NCBI GenBank assembly: GCA_900553145.1
Contig: USCL01000009.1
Coordinates: forward strand, 1-30,853
Length of the DNA: 30,853 bases
Origin: an uncultured Desulfovibrio sp.
GTDB lineage: Bacteria > Desulfobacterota > Desulfovibrionia > Desulfovibrionales > Desulfovibrionaceae
Direction of reading: 5' to 3'
Under the pieces are notes generated by a model. That model saw only the letters and a list, made by a program, of their open reading frames with translations, did no database searches and had not been told where the DNA came from. Shown piece after piece: positions 15,714 to 25,350 of this stretch. The number at the start of each line of letters is the position of its first letter. The stretch's first letter is position 1. Both the position numbers and the translations under genes were made by a program.

Positions 15714-15732
15714 CCCTTGCCGCCGGAGGCGT
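15714..15732. repeat. 19-base copy of the right arm of the 8073-8114 hairpin
   Basis: The 19 bases starting CCCTTGCCGCCGG are identical to 8099-8117. Here only one half of the palindrome is present, immediately before the dnaG ribosome site. It suggests a dispersed repeat whose fragment was captured in the dnaG leader. Confidence 0.5.
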
Positions 15733-15742
15733 ACAGGAGCGT

Positions 15743-17468
15743 ATGGGACGGAACGCAAGAGCCATTCAGGAAATCAAGGCACGCCTGAATCTGGTGGACA
15801 TTGCCCGGCGGTACGTGGACCTGAAACGCAACGGGCCCCGGTGGGTAGCTCCTTGCCCTTTCCATCAGGAAACCAAGCCCTCGTTTTCCATCAACGAGGA
15901 AGAAGGCTTTTTCTACTGCTTCGGCTGTCAGGCTTCCGGCGACCTGTTCGATTTTTACGGGCAGATCAACGGGCTGGATTTCAAGGAGACGCTTGAGCAG
16001 CTCGCGGAAGAGGCCGGGGTCACGCTGGAACGCGGGCCGCAGAAGCACGACGGCCAACCCGCGGGGCAGACCATGTCCAAGCGGCGGCAGCTGCTGAAGA
16101 TCCATGAAATCGCGGCGGCGCATTTCACGGATAACCTCACGGGCCGGGATGGTGCGGAGTGCCGGGACTATATGGCCCGGAGAGGGATTTCGGAAGAGGT
16201 GGCGAAGGTCTTCGGGCTTGGCTGGAGCCGCCGGGATTGGCAGTCGCTCGCGGAAGTGCTGCGGCGGGCCGGGTTCAGCGAATCGATGGGCGTGGAGGCC
16301 GCGCTGCTCGGCAAGAGCGAGCGGGGCAGGGCCTACGACCGTTTTCGCGGACGGCTGATGTTTCCCATCCGCAGCCTTTCGGGGAACGTCATCGCCTTTG
16401 GCGGGCGCATTATCGGCAACGAGGACGAAGCCAAATACATCAACAGCAGCGACTCGCAGTTATATAAGAAAGGCGAGCACCTGTACGGGCTGCAGCAGGC
16501 CCGGCGCGCCATCGCGACGGGAAAGCCCGCCATGTTGACGGAAGGTTACATGGACGTGGTGACGCTGCACCAGTTCGGGTACTCCAGCGCGGTCGGCGTG
16601 CTCGGTACGGCCTTCACCCCGGAACAGGTGAAACGGATTTCAGGGTTTACGTCGCACGTGGAATTGCTTTTCGACGGCGACGGGCCGGGCCGGAAGGCCG
16701 CGCTCCGGGCGTGCGAGATGCTGTTGACGCGGGGGTTGTCCTGCAAAGTCGTCCTTTTCCCGGAGGGCGAGGACATCGACAGCCTGCTGCGGACGCAGGG
16801 GACGGACATTTTTGAAGATTTGCGCAAGAACGCGCCGGAGGGCATGGCCTTCTGCGTGCGTTGCCTGCGCGATATGGCCCCGCGGGAAGCCGTGGACTGG
16901 GCTCGCGAATTTCTCAGGCAGGTTGAACTGCCCGAACTCGTGAGCCGTTTCGCGTCCACATTGAGCACCGGTTTGGGGCTGGCGGAAAGCGAATTGCGCG
17001 AACGGATCGTTGAGAGCCGGGGCGCGCGGGCGCTTCCGCGCAACGCGGGCGGTCAGGAGACCCCGCCGCCCGTGCGGACGAATCCCAGAGACAGGGAGAT
17101 CATGACCTTCGCGGTTCGGTATCCCTCCTCTCTGCCCCGCCTTCGGGAGCTTGGGGCCCATCTGGTTCTGGGCGCCGCGTGGGCGCGGGATCTTTGGCAA
17201 AAACTTGAAGAGTACCCTGTGGATGAAGTGGTGCAGCATCTTGACCCCAGGGAAAAGCGTTTCTGGATCCGGTGTCGCACCGGGGACGTGCCCCCTCTCG
17301 ACAATGAAGAGGGTGAGTTCGGCGCAATCCGCACCATGCTTGATACGTTGCATTTGACCGCGCAATCGGCCTCGGTTTCGGCCGCATTGCGTCAGGGAGC
17401 CGGCGCAGGCAATTTTGAGGCCGATTTGGAATATTTGCGCGCCCTTCAGGAAACGTTGGAGAGGACTC

Positions 17469-17485
<17 letters not shown>
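15743..17485 (+). CDS. dnaG: DNA primase DnaG
   Basis: DnaG makes RNA primers on the lagging strand in association with the DnaB helicase. The 580-residue protein has the N-terminal CHC2 zinc ribbon (Cys38, His41, Cys59, Cys62 in CPFH...CFGC), the RNA-polymerase core with YINSSDS and KKGEHLYGL, and the TOPRIM metal site (Glu267 in LTEGYMD, Asp311 and Asp313 in FDGDGPGR). A less conserved C-terminal helicase-binding domain follows. The frame opens at 15707, but those 12 residues are translated repeat sequence (ALAAGGV). ATG 15743, with AGGAG three bases before it, fits family N-termini. The 3' end overlaps rpoD by 17 bases. Confidence 0.95.
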
Positions 17486-19241
<1,756 letters not shown>

Positions 19242-19332
19242 TGCAAACCGGAGACGGGGAGCCTTTCAACAGGGGACCCTCTCCTCGGACGTTTCCTCTT
19301 TCCTCGGATGTTTGTCAGGGGGAGAGGGCGGA

Positions 19333-19368
19333 AAAAAGCCTCCCGGCGAACATGCCGGGAGGCTTTTT
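19333..19368 (+). terminator. Intrinsic terminator after rpoD
   Basis: AGCCTCCCGGC and GCCGGGAGGCT form an 11-base-pair stem with a six-base loop, flanked by an A-run and followed by five Ts. It can work in both directions, ending rpoD and the small minus-strand gene at 19387. Confidence 0.9.
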
Positions 19369-19386
19369 GTTTGAGCGGGGAGGGGG

Positions 19387-19629
19387 TCAACGGGGCCGAG
19401 GGGCTTCGTCGATTTCTTCGATGCGGCGCCTTATTGTGACCATAAGGTCAGATACTAGCTGCAACTCTCGAATGATAGTGGCATGCTTGGATCCGAGGCA
19501 TGGGGATAGCTGGGCGATTTCCACAGCTTTTCGGGCAAATTCGGGTTCCGCTATGAAAAGCGCCAAAAACGCCTTGCCCGTTTCTATCCATTGCTGTTCA
19601 GCGTCAATTGTCGGGCTTCCCTTATGCAT
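19387..19629 (-). CDS. 80-residue protein of unknown function, divergent from XRE regulator
   Basis: An acidic-to-neutral, mostly helical 80-residue protein (for example EQQWIETGKAFLALFIAEPEFARKA in two parts, and RELQLVSDLMVTIRRRIEEIDEA). There is no signal peptide or membrane helix and I recognise no family. It starts at ATG 19629 without an obvious ribosome site; a TATAAT on the minus strand at 19650-19645 would give a leader of only about nine bases. It lies between the rpoD terminator and the divergent XRE gene, in DNA visibly less GC-rich than the neighbours, which suggests acquisition. Being the likely target or partner of the XRE protein is inference. Confidence 0.55.
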   Translation of the reverse strand: MHKGSPTIDAEQQWIETGKAFLALFIAEPEFARKAVEIAQLSPCLGSKHATIIRELQLVSDLMVTIRRRIEEIDEAPRPR

Positions 19630-19636
19630 GGCTTAT

Positions 19637-19660
19637 TGTAGCGCATTATACTGCGTAACA
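19637..19660. promoter_or_regulatory. Near-palindromic operator over divergent promoters
   Basis: A 24-base near-palindrome has arms TGT..CGCA and TGCG..ACA, symmetric around a central TATA. It contains a perfect TATAAT reading leftward (19650-19645) and TATACT reading rightward (19647-19652), so both -10 elements lie inside the symmetric site. This is a plausible autoregulatory binding site for the XRE protein. No convincing -35 was found for either direction. Confidence 0.5.
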
Positions 19661-19693
19661 CAAGTGCCGATTTCGCGGTTATGTTCCGATATT

Positions 19694-19939
19694 ATGGATA
19701 AGATGACCTTTGCGAAGCCGTTTGGTGATATGCTGAAAGAAAAACGCAAGTTACGTGGCCTCTCCCAGACGGAGCTGGCCATAAAGTCCGGGCGTTCTCT
19801 TCGTTGCATCCAATACCTTGAGGCGGGCACACAAGAGCCGACTCTGTCCACGCTGTATGCGCTTGCCCATGCGCTGGATTTCCGGGTTACGGATTTGATC
19901 GAGGCGCTGCCTGAGGAATTGAACGATATGTACAGCTAA
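19694..19939 (+). CDS. XRE-family helix-turn-helix transcriptional regulator
   Basis: An 81-residue single-domain HTH protein. Residues about 11-66 form the XRE (Cro/CI-like) domain: GDMLKEKRKLRGLSQTELA, then a recognition-helix region SGRSLRCIQYLEAG, then EPTLSTLYALAHALDF. No second domain is present, as in small autoregulators of phage, restriction-modification and toxin-antitoxin loci. The start is ATG 19694 or ATG 19703; neither has a strong ribosome site. The frame upstream is open to 19241 but crosses the rpoD terminator and the divergent gene, so it is not coding. It shares a short promoter region with the 80-residue gene. Confidence 0.8.
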   Translation: MDKMTFAKPFGDMLKEKRKLRGLSQTELAIKSGRSLRCIQYLEAGTQEPTLSTLYALAHALDFRVTDLIEALPEELNDMYS

Positions 19940-20095
19940 CCCGACTAACGATGATTCCGGGACGTCACAAACTGTTCCCCGCCGATAACAACAGGGCGCG
20001 TGAACTTTTTGCCGAATCTATGGCGGAATATGACAAACCTCGCGTGAGTGGACGCATGAGGGGCATGTCCTCTTCATGGCATTTGTCCGCACGTG

Positions 20096-20123
20096 AAAAA
20101 AGAGGCCCCGTCAGGGGCCTCTT
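20096..20123 (-). terminator. Intrinsic terminator of the minus-strand EF-G gene
   Basis: Perfect stem AAGAGGCCCC/GGGGCCTCTT with a four-base loop. On the minus strand it is followed by a run of Ts (A-run 20096-20101 on the plus strand). It lies 14 bases past the EF-G stop. The stretch 19940-20095 holds no convincing gene. Confidence 0.88.
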
Positions 20124-20136
20124 AAAGGTTGTCGCC

Positions 20137-22149
20137 TTAAATGACGTCGAAGCGCTCAAATCGCATCATCAGGCCCGCCCGGCCTTGCGTTGCCGACCGG
20201 AGATCCGTGGAAAAGCCGAAAAGCTTGCTGAGCGGGGCAAGGCCCTGCACAAGCTTGAGCCCCGCGTGATCGAGGATGTTTTCGACCTTCCCCCCGCGCG
20301 TGCCGAACAGGCTGATGGCGGAGCCGAGATTGGCTTCCGGAGCGGTGATTTCCACAAACATGAGCGGTTCCAGTACCGTGACCTGAGCGGCTTCGAGGGC
20401 GGACCGCAAGGCGATGCCCGCGGCCATGTGGCAGCCCGCGGCCGTGGAGCCGTCGCGCCGGGGCATGGCGGGGATTTCCACATCCGCGTCCTGAATGGGA
20501 TAGCCGGTGGCGGGATCGGACTGGAGCGCGTTTTCCACGCCCTGCCTGACCGCATCGACAAAAACGGCCGGAAGGGCGGTCGTGTCGATGGCGAAACGGA
20601 TCTGGTTGCCCAAGCCGCGCCCACGCGGGGCGATGGACAGGGCGACTTCGCCGATGTGCGTTTCCTTGCCGAGCTCACGGTCGAAGATCCCGGTTGCGGA
20701 CGCCGTGCGTTTCGGCGTCTCGCGGCGTATGACCTGAGGCTGGCCCACGCGGGGCGCAATGCCGTATTCGCGGCGGATACGCTCCAGCACGACATCGAGA
20801 TGCAGTTCGCCCATGCCGGATACGATGCGGTGGCCCGAGCCCTCGTCGATGGCGACGGTCAGGGTCGGATCTTCAAGGGAGAAGCGGTCGAGGGCCTCGT
20901 CGAGGGTTTTGCCCTCATCGGCGTTGCGGGGCTCGATGGCGAGCGATATGACGGGCTGATAGGCCTCGATGGATTCCAGCAGCAACTTGGAACCGGGCGC
21001 GCTGACGGTATCGCCGGTACGCGCCGAGCGCAGCCCGATGATCGCCACGATGTCCCCGGCCCTTGCGGCATCCACCTGTTCGCGGCGGTCGGCGTGGAGC
21101 CGGTAGAGCCGCGAGACACGCTCGTCGGCTCGCTGGGTCACGTTGCGGCAGGGATCGCCTTCCTTCAATGTCCCGGCGTATACGCGGACAAGGGCCAGCT
21201 TGCGCCCCCCGTCCATCATGACCTTGAACACCAGCCCGGTGAAAGGCAGGGCGGGATCGCAGGGGATGGCCGTGTCGGTCCCGTCTTCGGGGTTGTGGGC
21301 GTTTACGGGCGGCAGGTCGGCGGGGGCGGGCAGATAGGCGAGCACGGCGTCGAGGAGCGGCTGGACACCGGTATTCTTGAGCGCCGATCCGCTGAGGACC
21401 GGGGTTACGCGGCGGGCCAGCGTGGCCCGGCGGATGGCGGCCCGGATATCCGCTTCCGCGTACTCGCCGCCAAGGTACTGCTCAAGGAACGTGTCGTCGT
21501 TTTCCGCCAGCCGTTCCAGCATCTGCTCGCGCCACGGCGCGGCCAGCTCCGCGTCCGTTCCGCCGAGGGGCGAGCGGGTCCATGTCTGCCCCTGATCGGA
21601 TTCGTCGAAGTCGAGCCGTTCCAAGGCCACAAGATCAATGACGCCCCGGAAGGTTTCCGCCGCGCCCACAGGAATGACGACGGGCAATGGGTTCGCGCCG
21701 AGCCGTGTCTGTATGGACTTGAGCACGGCCGGGAAATCCGCCCCGATCCGGTCCATCTTGTTGACGAAGGCGAGCTTCGGCACGCCGAAGTGTTCCGACT
21801 GCCGCCAGACCGTTTCCGACTGCGGTTCCACGCCGCCCACGGCACAGAAGACGCCGACCGCGCCGTCGAGCACGCGGAGCGAACGCTCCACTTCAATGGT
21901 GAAGTCGACGTGGCCGGGCGTGTCGATGATATTGATGGTGGTTCCGTTCCATTCGCAGGTCGTGCAGGCCGAGGTGATGGTGATGCCCCGCTCTTGCTCT
22001 TCGGGCAGGTAGTCCATGGTGGCCGTGCCGTCGTGGACCTCCCCCATGCGGTGGATTTTGCGGGTATAGAACAGCATCCTCTCGGAGAGGGTGGTTTTCC
22101 CCGCGTCGATATGCGCGATGACGCCGATGTTGCGCACAGCCTGTGTCAT
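20137..22149 (-). CDS. fusA: Translation elongation factor G (EF-G)
   Basis: EF-G drives GTP-dependent ribosomal translocation and, with RRF, recycling. The 670-residue protein has an intact GTPase domain: P-loop AHIDAGKTT (12-20), switch I RGITITSA, switch II DTPGH with the catalytic His80, and NKMD (130-133). Domains II-V follow (for example GMGELHLDVVLERIRREY). It is shorter than the usual 690-700 residues. Whether it is the main translocase or a specialised paralog cannot be decided here, because the str operon (rpsL-rpsG-fusA-tuf) where the main copy usually sits is not in the window. ATG 22149 with AAAAGGAG upstream is preferred over the longer frame to 22215. It is a monocistronic unit with its own terminator. 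Confidence 0.92.
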   Translation of the reverse strand: MTQAVRNIGVIAHIDAGKTTLSERMLFYTRKIHRMGEVHDGTATMDYLPEEQERGITITSACTTCEWNGTTINIIDTPGHVDFTIEVERSLRVLDGAVGVFCAVGGVEPQSETVWRQSEHFGVPKLAFVNKMDRIGADFPAVLKSIQTRLGANPLPVVIPVGAAETFRGVIDLVALERLDFDESDQGQTWTRSPLGGTDAELAAPWREQMLERLAENDDTFLEQYLGGEYAEADIRAAIRRATLARRVTPVLSGSALKNTGVQPLLDAVLAYLPAPADLPPVNAHNPEDGTDTAIPCDPALPFTGLVFKVMMDGGRKLALVRVYAGTLKEGDPCRNVTQRADERVSRLYRLHADRREQVDAARAGDIVAIIGLRSARTGDTVSAPGSKLLLESIEAYQPVISLAIEPRNADEGKTLDEALDRFSLEDPTLTVAIDEGSGHRIVSGMGELHLDVVLERIRREYGIAPRVGQPQVIRRETPKRTASATGIFDRELGKETHIGEVALSIAPRGRGLGNQIRFAIDTTALPAVFVDAVRQGVENALQSDPATGYPIQDADVEIPAMPRRDGSTAAGCHMAAGIALRSALEAAQVTVLEPLMFVEITAPEANLGSAISLFGTRGGKVENILDHAGLKLVQGLAPLSKLFGFSTDLRSATQGRAGLMMRFERFDVI

Positions 22150-22319
22150 GGAAACTCCTTTTAAGGGGAGGGAGGAGGCCCGGAGAAAGCCCGCGTTCTC
22201 CGTCCTCACTCCCAACGTCTTTTGACCGATGGGAAACGGCTCCCAAGGAAACCCGGGAAAACTGTTTTTGAATGAAAGGGCGGACTGTTGCCGACATGTC
22301 CGCCGATGTCCAATACCGT

Positions 22320-22340
22320 GTTGACCTCCTGCGGGTCAAC
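22320..22340. promoter_or_regulatory. Inverted repeat upstream of the EF-G gene
   Basis: Perfect 7-base arms GTTGACC and GGTCAAC separated by seven bases, about 170 bases upstream of the EF-G start. The right arm read on the minus strand supplies a TTGACC -35-like element, with a weak TATTGG 18 bases further. It could be a regulator site over the promoter or simply a hairpin. The rest of 22150-22422 is GC-rich with short stems and no gene. Confidence 0.35.
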
Positions 22341-22422
22341 TGGCGGGGAGGCATTGTCGGGGGCATCCCGGCACTCCCCGGGGCTGTCCCCGGGCGGGGG
22401 CATCGTTGGCGGGAAGGCCCGC

Positions 22423-23160
22423 TCAGAGCTCCAGCTTCAGGACGGACAGCTCCACCCGCTCGTTCATGAAAGCCTCGGGCGTCAGGTCGGCGTGCAGCCA
22501 GCAGCCTTCCAATCCCGCCCCAAGGGCCAGCGGCGTGTCTTCTCCGGTGATAATCTGGCCTGTGTAGACGGCGTCGGCGCCGTTATCGGCGGGCAGGGCG
22601 TCGGGGTGGGCCCAGAGGATCACGGGATCGGGCAGGGCGGCGCGTTCGATGCGCGGGGCGCGATCGCTCCAAACGGGGCAGGAAGACGCCGGAAGCGGGG
22701 GCTGGCCGAAGCGCAGGATACGCCCTTGGCCGGAAAGCTCGCGGAGGAGCGGCGCGGGATCCCGCATGGCAAAAATCTGTTCCACGCCGGTGAGTTCCAG
22801 CGCGGCGAACAAGCCGGACGGCGCGGTTTCCGGCCTGCCCGTCCAGACGGCGAAGATCGGCTCCACGCCAGCCAAGCGTGCGGGCATGATCGCCGCCGCG
22901 AGGCGCACCGCCGAAGCGTAGCCTTCGCCGATGAGGAGCACGGCCCACGGCGCGGCTTCCTTGGTGCGGGTAAAGCCGAATCCGGCGGCGGCGTTTTCGG
23001 AGGTCACCGACAGGCGGGAAGGCAGGGCCGGGTACGCCGCCTCAACCAGCGCGAGCGTCGTCTTGATCCAGCTCCGGTGCTCCGCGGACGTTTCTTCATA
23101 GGCTCCGGCGAGCAGCTCGTCGGGCACGCGGCAGGTTTCGACGGCAGGTGAAAAAGCCAT
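22423..23160 (-). CDS. Histidinol-dehydrogenase-like protein, shortened, function unknown
   Basis: A 245-residue cytoplasmic protein with a very good ribosome site (AAGGAGGGATG before ATG 23160). The central part, from PWAVLLIGEGYASAVRLAAA through MPARLAGVEPIF to LFAALELTGVEQIFAM, follows the HisD pattern of a first Rossmann-like strand/helix, the P-A-x-x-A-G motif, and then the A-A-x-x-x-G-V-x-x-(V/I)-F motif. HisD is normally about 430 residues; the later part with the catalytic Glu-His pair and zinc ligands is not recognisable, so histidinol oxidation is unlikely. The assignment is by eye and tentative. It is transcribed alone on the minus strand, between a terminator and EF-G. Confidence 0.55.
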   Translation of the reverse strand: MAFSPAVETCRVPDELLAGAYEETSAEHRSWIKTTLALVEAAYPALPSRLSVTSENAAAGFGFTRTKEAAPWAVLLIGEGYASAVRLAAAIMPARLAGVEPIFAVWTGRPETAPSGLFAALELTGVEQIFAMRDPAPLLRELSGQGRILRFGQPPLPASSCPVWSDRAPRIERAALPDPVILWAHPDALPADNGADAVYTGQIITGEDTPLALGAGLEGCWLHADLTPEAFMNERVELSVLKLEL

Positions 23161-23309
23161 GCATCCCTCCTTGAAAGATCTCTGACACTATCCCTTTCTT
23201 TTCTCAAAACGAACCGGCTTGTTCAAGCCCCCCCGGCGCATCTTTTCCGTTATGACCCCTCGCCGGGGAATATGGCCCCATGTAAACACGTCCTGCCGTC
23301 GCGATCGGC

Positions 23310-23336
23310 AAAAAAAGAGGGGCCCGCAGGCCCTTT
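23310..23336 (-). terminator. Intrinsic terminator (minus strand)
   Basis: GGGCC/GGCCC stem with a four-base loop, extended by imperfect AAAG/CTCTT pairing. On the minus strand it is followed by seven Ts (A-run 23310-23316). It lies about 150 bases past the stop of the exported-protein gene at 23483 and isolates it from the HisD-like gene. Confidence 0.65.
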
Positions 23337-23427
23337 CGTTCATACGGCGGCCCTCCCTTCATGCCGCCTCCCTACGGGTCGAAAGCCTTGGGAGGGAAAG
23401 GGGAGGGCGCGAGCCGCGCTGGCAGGT

Positions 23428-23464
23428 TTGGGGAGGGAACCCTTCTCCAAGGTTCCCTCCCCAA
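23428..23464. repeat. Perfect 14-base-arm palindrome (dispersed family)
   Basis: Arms TTGGGGAGGGAACC (23428-23441) and GGTTCCCTCCCCAA (23451-23464) are perfect, with the nine-base loop CTTCTCCAA. It lies 18 bases past the stop of the exported-protein gene. Arms and loop resemble the elements at 7863, 26990 and 30823. Confidence 0.75.
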
Positions 23465-23482
23465 CATACGTTCATCTTCTCA

Positions 23483-24634
23483 TCAATTCTGCGCCACGGC
23501 GGCGGGAAGCGTCCCCAGCTGCTGGCGCATGTACAGCTTCATGAGCTCGGCGATGGCGTCGTCACGCTTGAGCGTGCCGGGATACGCGCCGTTGTCGAGC
23601 ACGGTACGGAACGCCTTTTCATCCAGCGGGTCGGCGTTCTGCTTGGCAAGGTGCGCGCCAAAATTCGAAAGCTGCTGGCGCAGTTCGGCGTCGTCCATGC
23701 CCTTGAGTTCGGAAAACTTGGCGGCGATGGCCTTGGAAGAAGGCAGGCGGGGCGATTCCATCACCTGACGCATGCCGGAGGTGAACCGTTTCAGGCCCGC
23801 CGTGATGTGGGATACCTTCACCACGTTGGAGCCCTTCCAGCCGGCTTTCGCCCACTTGAAGATGGAAACGTCCACTTTGCCGCTGCCGGGCGCGCTTTCC
23901 ATGAAGACGGATATGCTGGCGGACCCGTAAAGGTAGGTTTCGGCCCAGCCGAGCATGGCGAGATTGGTCCCCTTTTCCGGGGTGTACACGTAGGTCCAAT
24001 CCTTGTCGTTGCCGACGATGGCCCCGCGAAGCCCCACGGAGGACTGGCCGGGCATCACGGATACGGATATGAGCGCCGTGCGGCCCTTGTAATCGGCGAG
24101 GACGAACAGGCGGTTCAGCTTGTAGGAGTAGTAGCAGCCGCTGGAGGTGTCGGGCGTCGTTTCCTCGAACTCCACGCCCCGGGTCATGACGGGGGCGGCC
24201 GGAGGGTAGGCCGCACCGGTGAGGGCGGCGCTGTCCTTCAGGATGGGGCTGCCCGGCATCCACGCGTTGCGGCGCACGGCGGAAGGATAAATGGCCTCGC
24301 CGGGGATGGAAGGATCAAGCATGTAGGCGACGAGCTTGCGGAACGGGACGTTGAGCGTTTCCTTGAGATACGCGCCGGAACCCTGCGGGCGGGATTCGGG
24401 GCGGACTTTATTGGCCGCCTGCGTGTTGGTGGCGACGAAATCAAGGACGGCGTTTATGGTTGCGGCGTCGGGGTCGGCTTTGCCCTGCGGGGCATCGGCG
24501 AGCAAGGCGGACAGCGCGGTTTCGAGCGCGGGTGGAAGCGTTCCGCTTTTCTGCTCCTCGGCCTGCGCGGGCAGCGCCGTGAGGAGCGCGAAGCACAAAC
24601 AGACAAAAAGATGTTTGAAGACGGATAGGGGCAT
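23483..24634 (-). CDS. Exported protein of unknown function
   Basis: A 383-residue protein with a clear Sec signal peptide: MPLSVFKHLF, then a hydrophobic core (VCLCFALLTALP), then a likely signal peptidase I site AQA|EE near residue 25. The mature part is soluble, of mixed alpha/beta appearance, with a helical C-terminus (about 285-375) rich in Ala, Lys and Leu. Only one Cys is seen in the mature chain, and there is no lipobox. I recognise no family. ATG 24634 is chosen because the frame upstream runs antisense through the lysine exporter and has no signal sequence. It probably acts in the periplasm. A promoter in the 110-base gap upstream is not clear. Confidence 0.75.
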   Translation of the reverse strand: MPLSVFKHLFVCLCFALLTALPAQAEEQKSGTLPPALETALSALLADAPQGKADPDAATINAVLDFVATNTQAANKVRPESRPQGSGAYLKETLNVPFRKLVAYMLDPSIPGEAIYPSAVRRNAWMPGSPILKDSAALTGAAYPPAAPVMTRGVEFEETTPDTSSGCYYSYKLNRLFVLADYKGRTALISVSVMPGQSSVGLRGAIVGNDKDWTYVYTPEKGTNLAMLGWAETYLYGSASISVFMESAPGSGKVDVSIFKWAKAGWKGSNVVKVSHITAGLKRFTSGMRQVMESPRLPSSKAIAAKFSELKGMDDAELRQQLSNFGAHLAKQNADPLDEKAFRTVLDNGAYPGTLKRDDAIAELMKLYMRQQLGTLPAAVAQN

Positions 24635-24744
24635 GATGCTCTCTGACGGTATAAGGTTGCGAAAAAATATGGTTGGCTTCAAGAAAGGGTAAGCAAGTCT
24701 CCGTGAGGCGTCAACGGGTTGATTTCGTTTTTTGTTTGACCGCG

Positions 24745-25350
24745 TTACAGCCATGCGAAAATGGAGGTCACAAAGATGGGGACGGCGATGGTGAGCACCA
24801 TGCCCGAGAAGATCCCGAGGATGGTGTTCCGCTCGCCCGACGTGCGGATGATGGCGGGCAAACAGGTGTCGCTGGCGGCCCCGGCGGCGGAAAGCGGCCC
24901 GAGCCCGCCGAACACGCGGGCGAACACGGGCGCGAACAGCAGGGTGACGAGTTCGCGCACCATGTTGGAGATGAGGGCCATCGAACCGAGGCTGACGTCC
25001 GCGAGCTGGTTGATGAGCATGCTCGACAGACTGTAATAGCCGAACCCGGCGGCCACGGCCATCACGTCGCGGAAGCTCATGTCCAGCATGGCCCACGCGG
25101 CCACGGCGCCCGCGAAAGTCCCCACGATGATCATCAGGGGCACGAGCGCGACCCACCCTTTGAGATCACGCAGGATGCGCCACGCACGGGAATCGAAGCC
25201 GAGGCTCATGCCTACGGCGGCGAGCATGGCGTATACGGCGAGGTTGCTGGCCTCGTGGACAAGGCCGAGCCAGTCGGAGGGCAGCAGGCCGAGCCTGCCC
25301 CCAAGCACGCCCACGCTGAAGAAGAACAGGACGATAATGGATTCCTTCAT
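24745..25350 (-). CDS. LysO-type lysine exporter, C-terminal half (separate gene)
   Basis: A 201-residue inner-membrane protein with about six hydrophobic helices, matching the larger part of the LysO (YbjE) lysine exporter family. Landmarks are FFFSVGVLGGRLGLLP, the GFGYYSLSSMLI segment, NMVRELVTLLFAPV and the GASDTCLP-like block AASDTCLPAI. In E. coli LysO is a single chain of about 299 residues; here the N-terminal part is encoded by the preceding gene, and the two overlap in ATGA (25347-25350), so equal translation is likely. Export of lysine or toxic lysine analogues is known for the family and inferred here. Confidence 0.85.
   Translation of the reverse strand: MKESIIVLFFFSVGVLGGRLGLLPSDWLGLVHEASNLAVYAMLAAVGMSLGFDSRAWRILRDLKGWVALVPLMIIVGTFAGAVAAWAMLDMSFRDVMAVAAGFGYYSLSSMLINQLADVSLGSMALISNMVRELVTLLFAPVFARVFGGLGPLSAAGAASDTCLPAIIRTSGERNTILGIFSGMVLTIAVPIFVTSIFAWL

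Larger units (their letters stand above)
23161..23482. other. Gene-free stretch with terminator and palindromic repeat
   Basis: These 322 bases hold no supported gene. They contain the minus-strand terminator at 23310-23336, the long palindrome at 23428-23464 and GC-rich filler with runs of GGGAGGG. A promoter for the HisD-like gene should lie in 23165-23260, but no convincing -35/-10 pair was seen. Confidence 0.6.

Noticed and set aside
19951..22164. 737-codon plus-strand frame following the XRE gene
   Set aside because: Nearly all of it is antisense to EF-G and crosses its terminator. Only the first 45 codons are outside, without a ribosome site.
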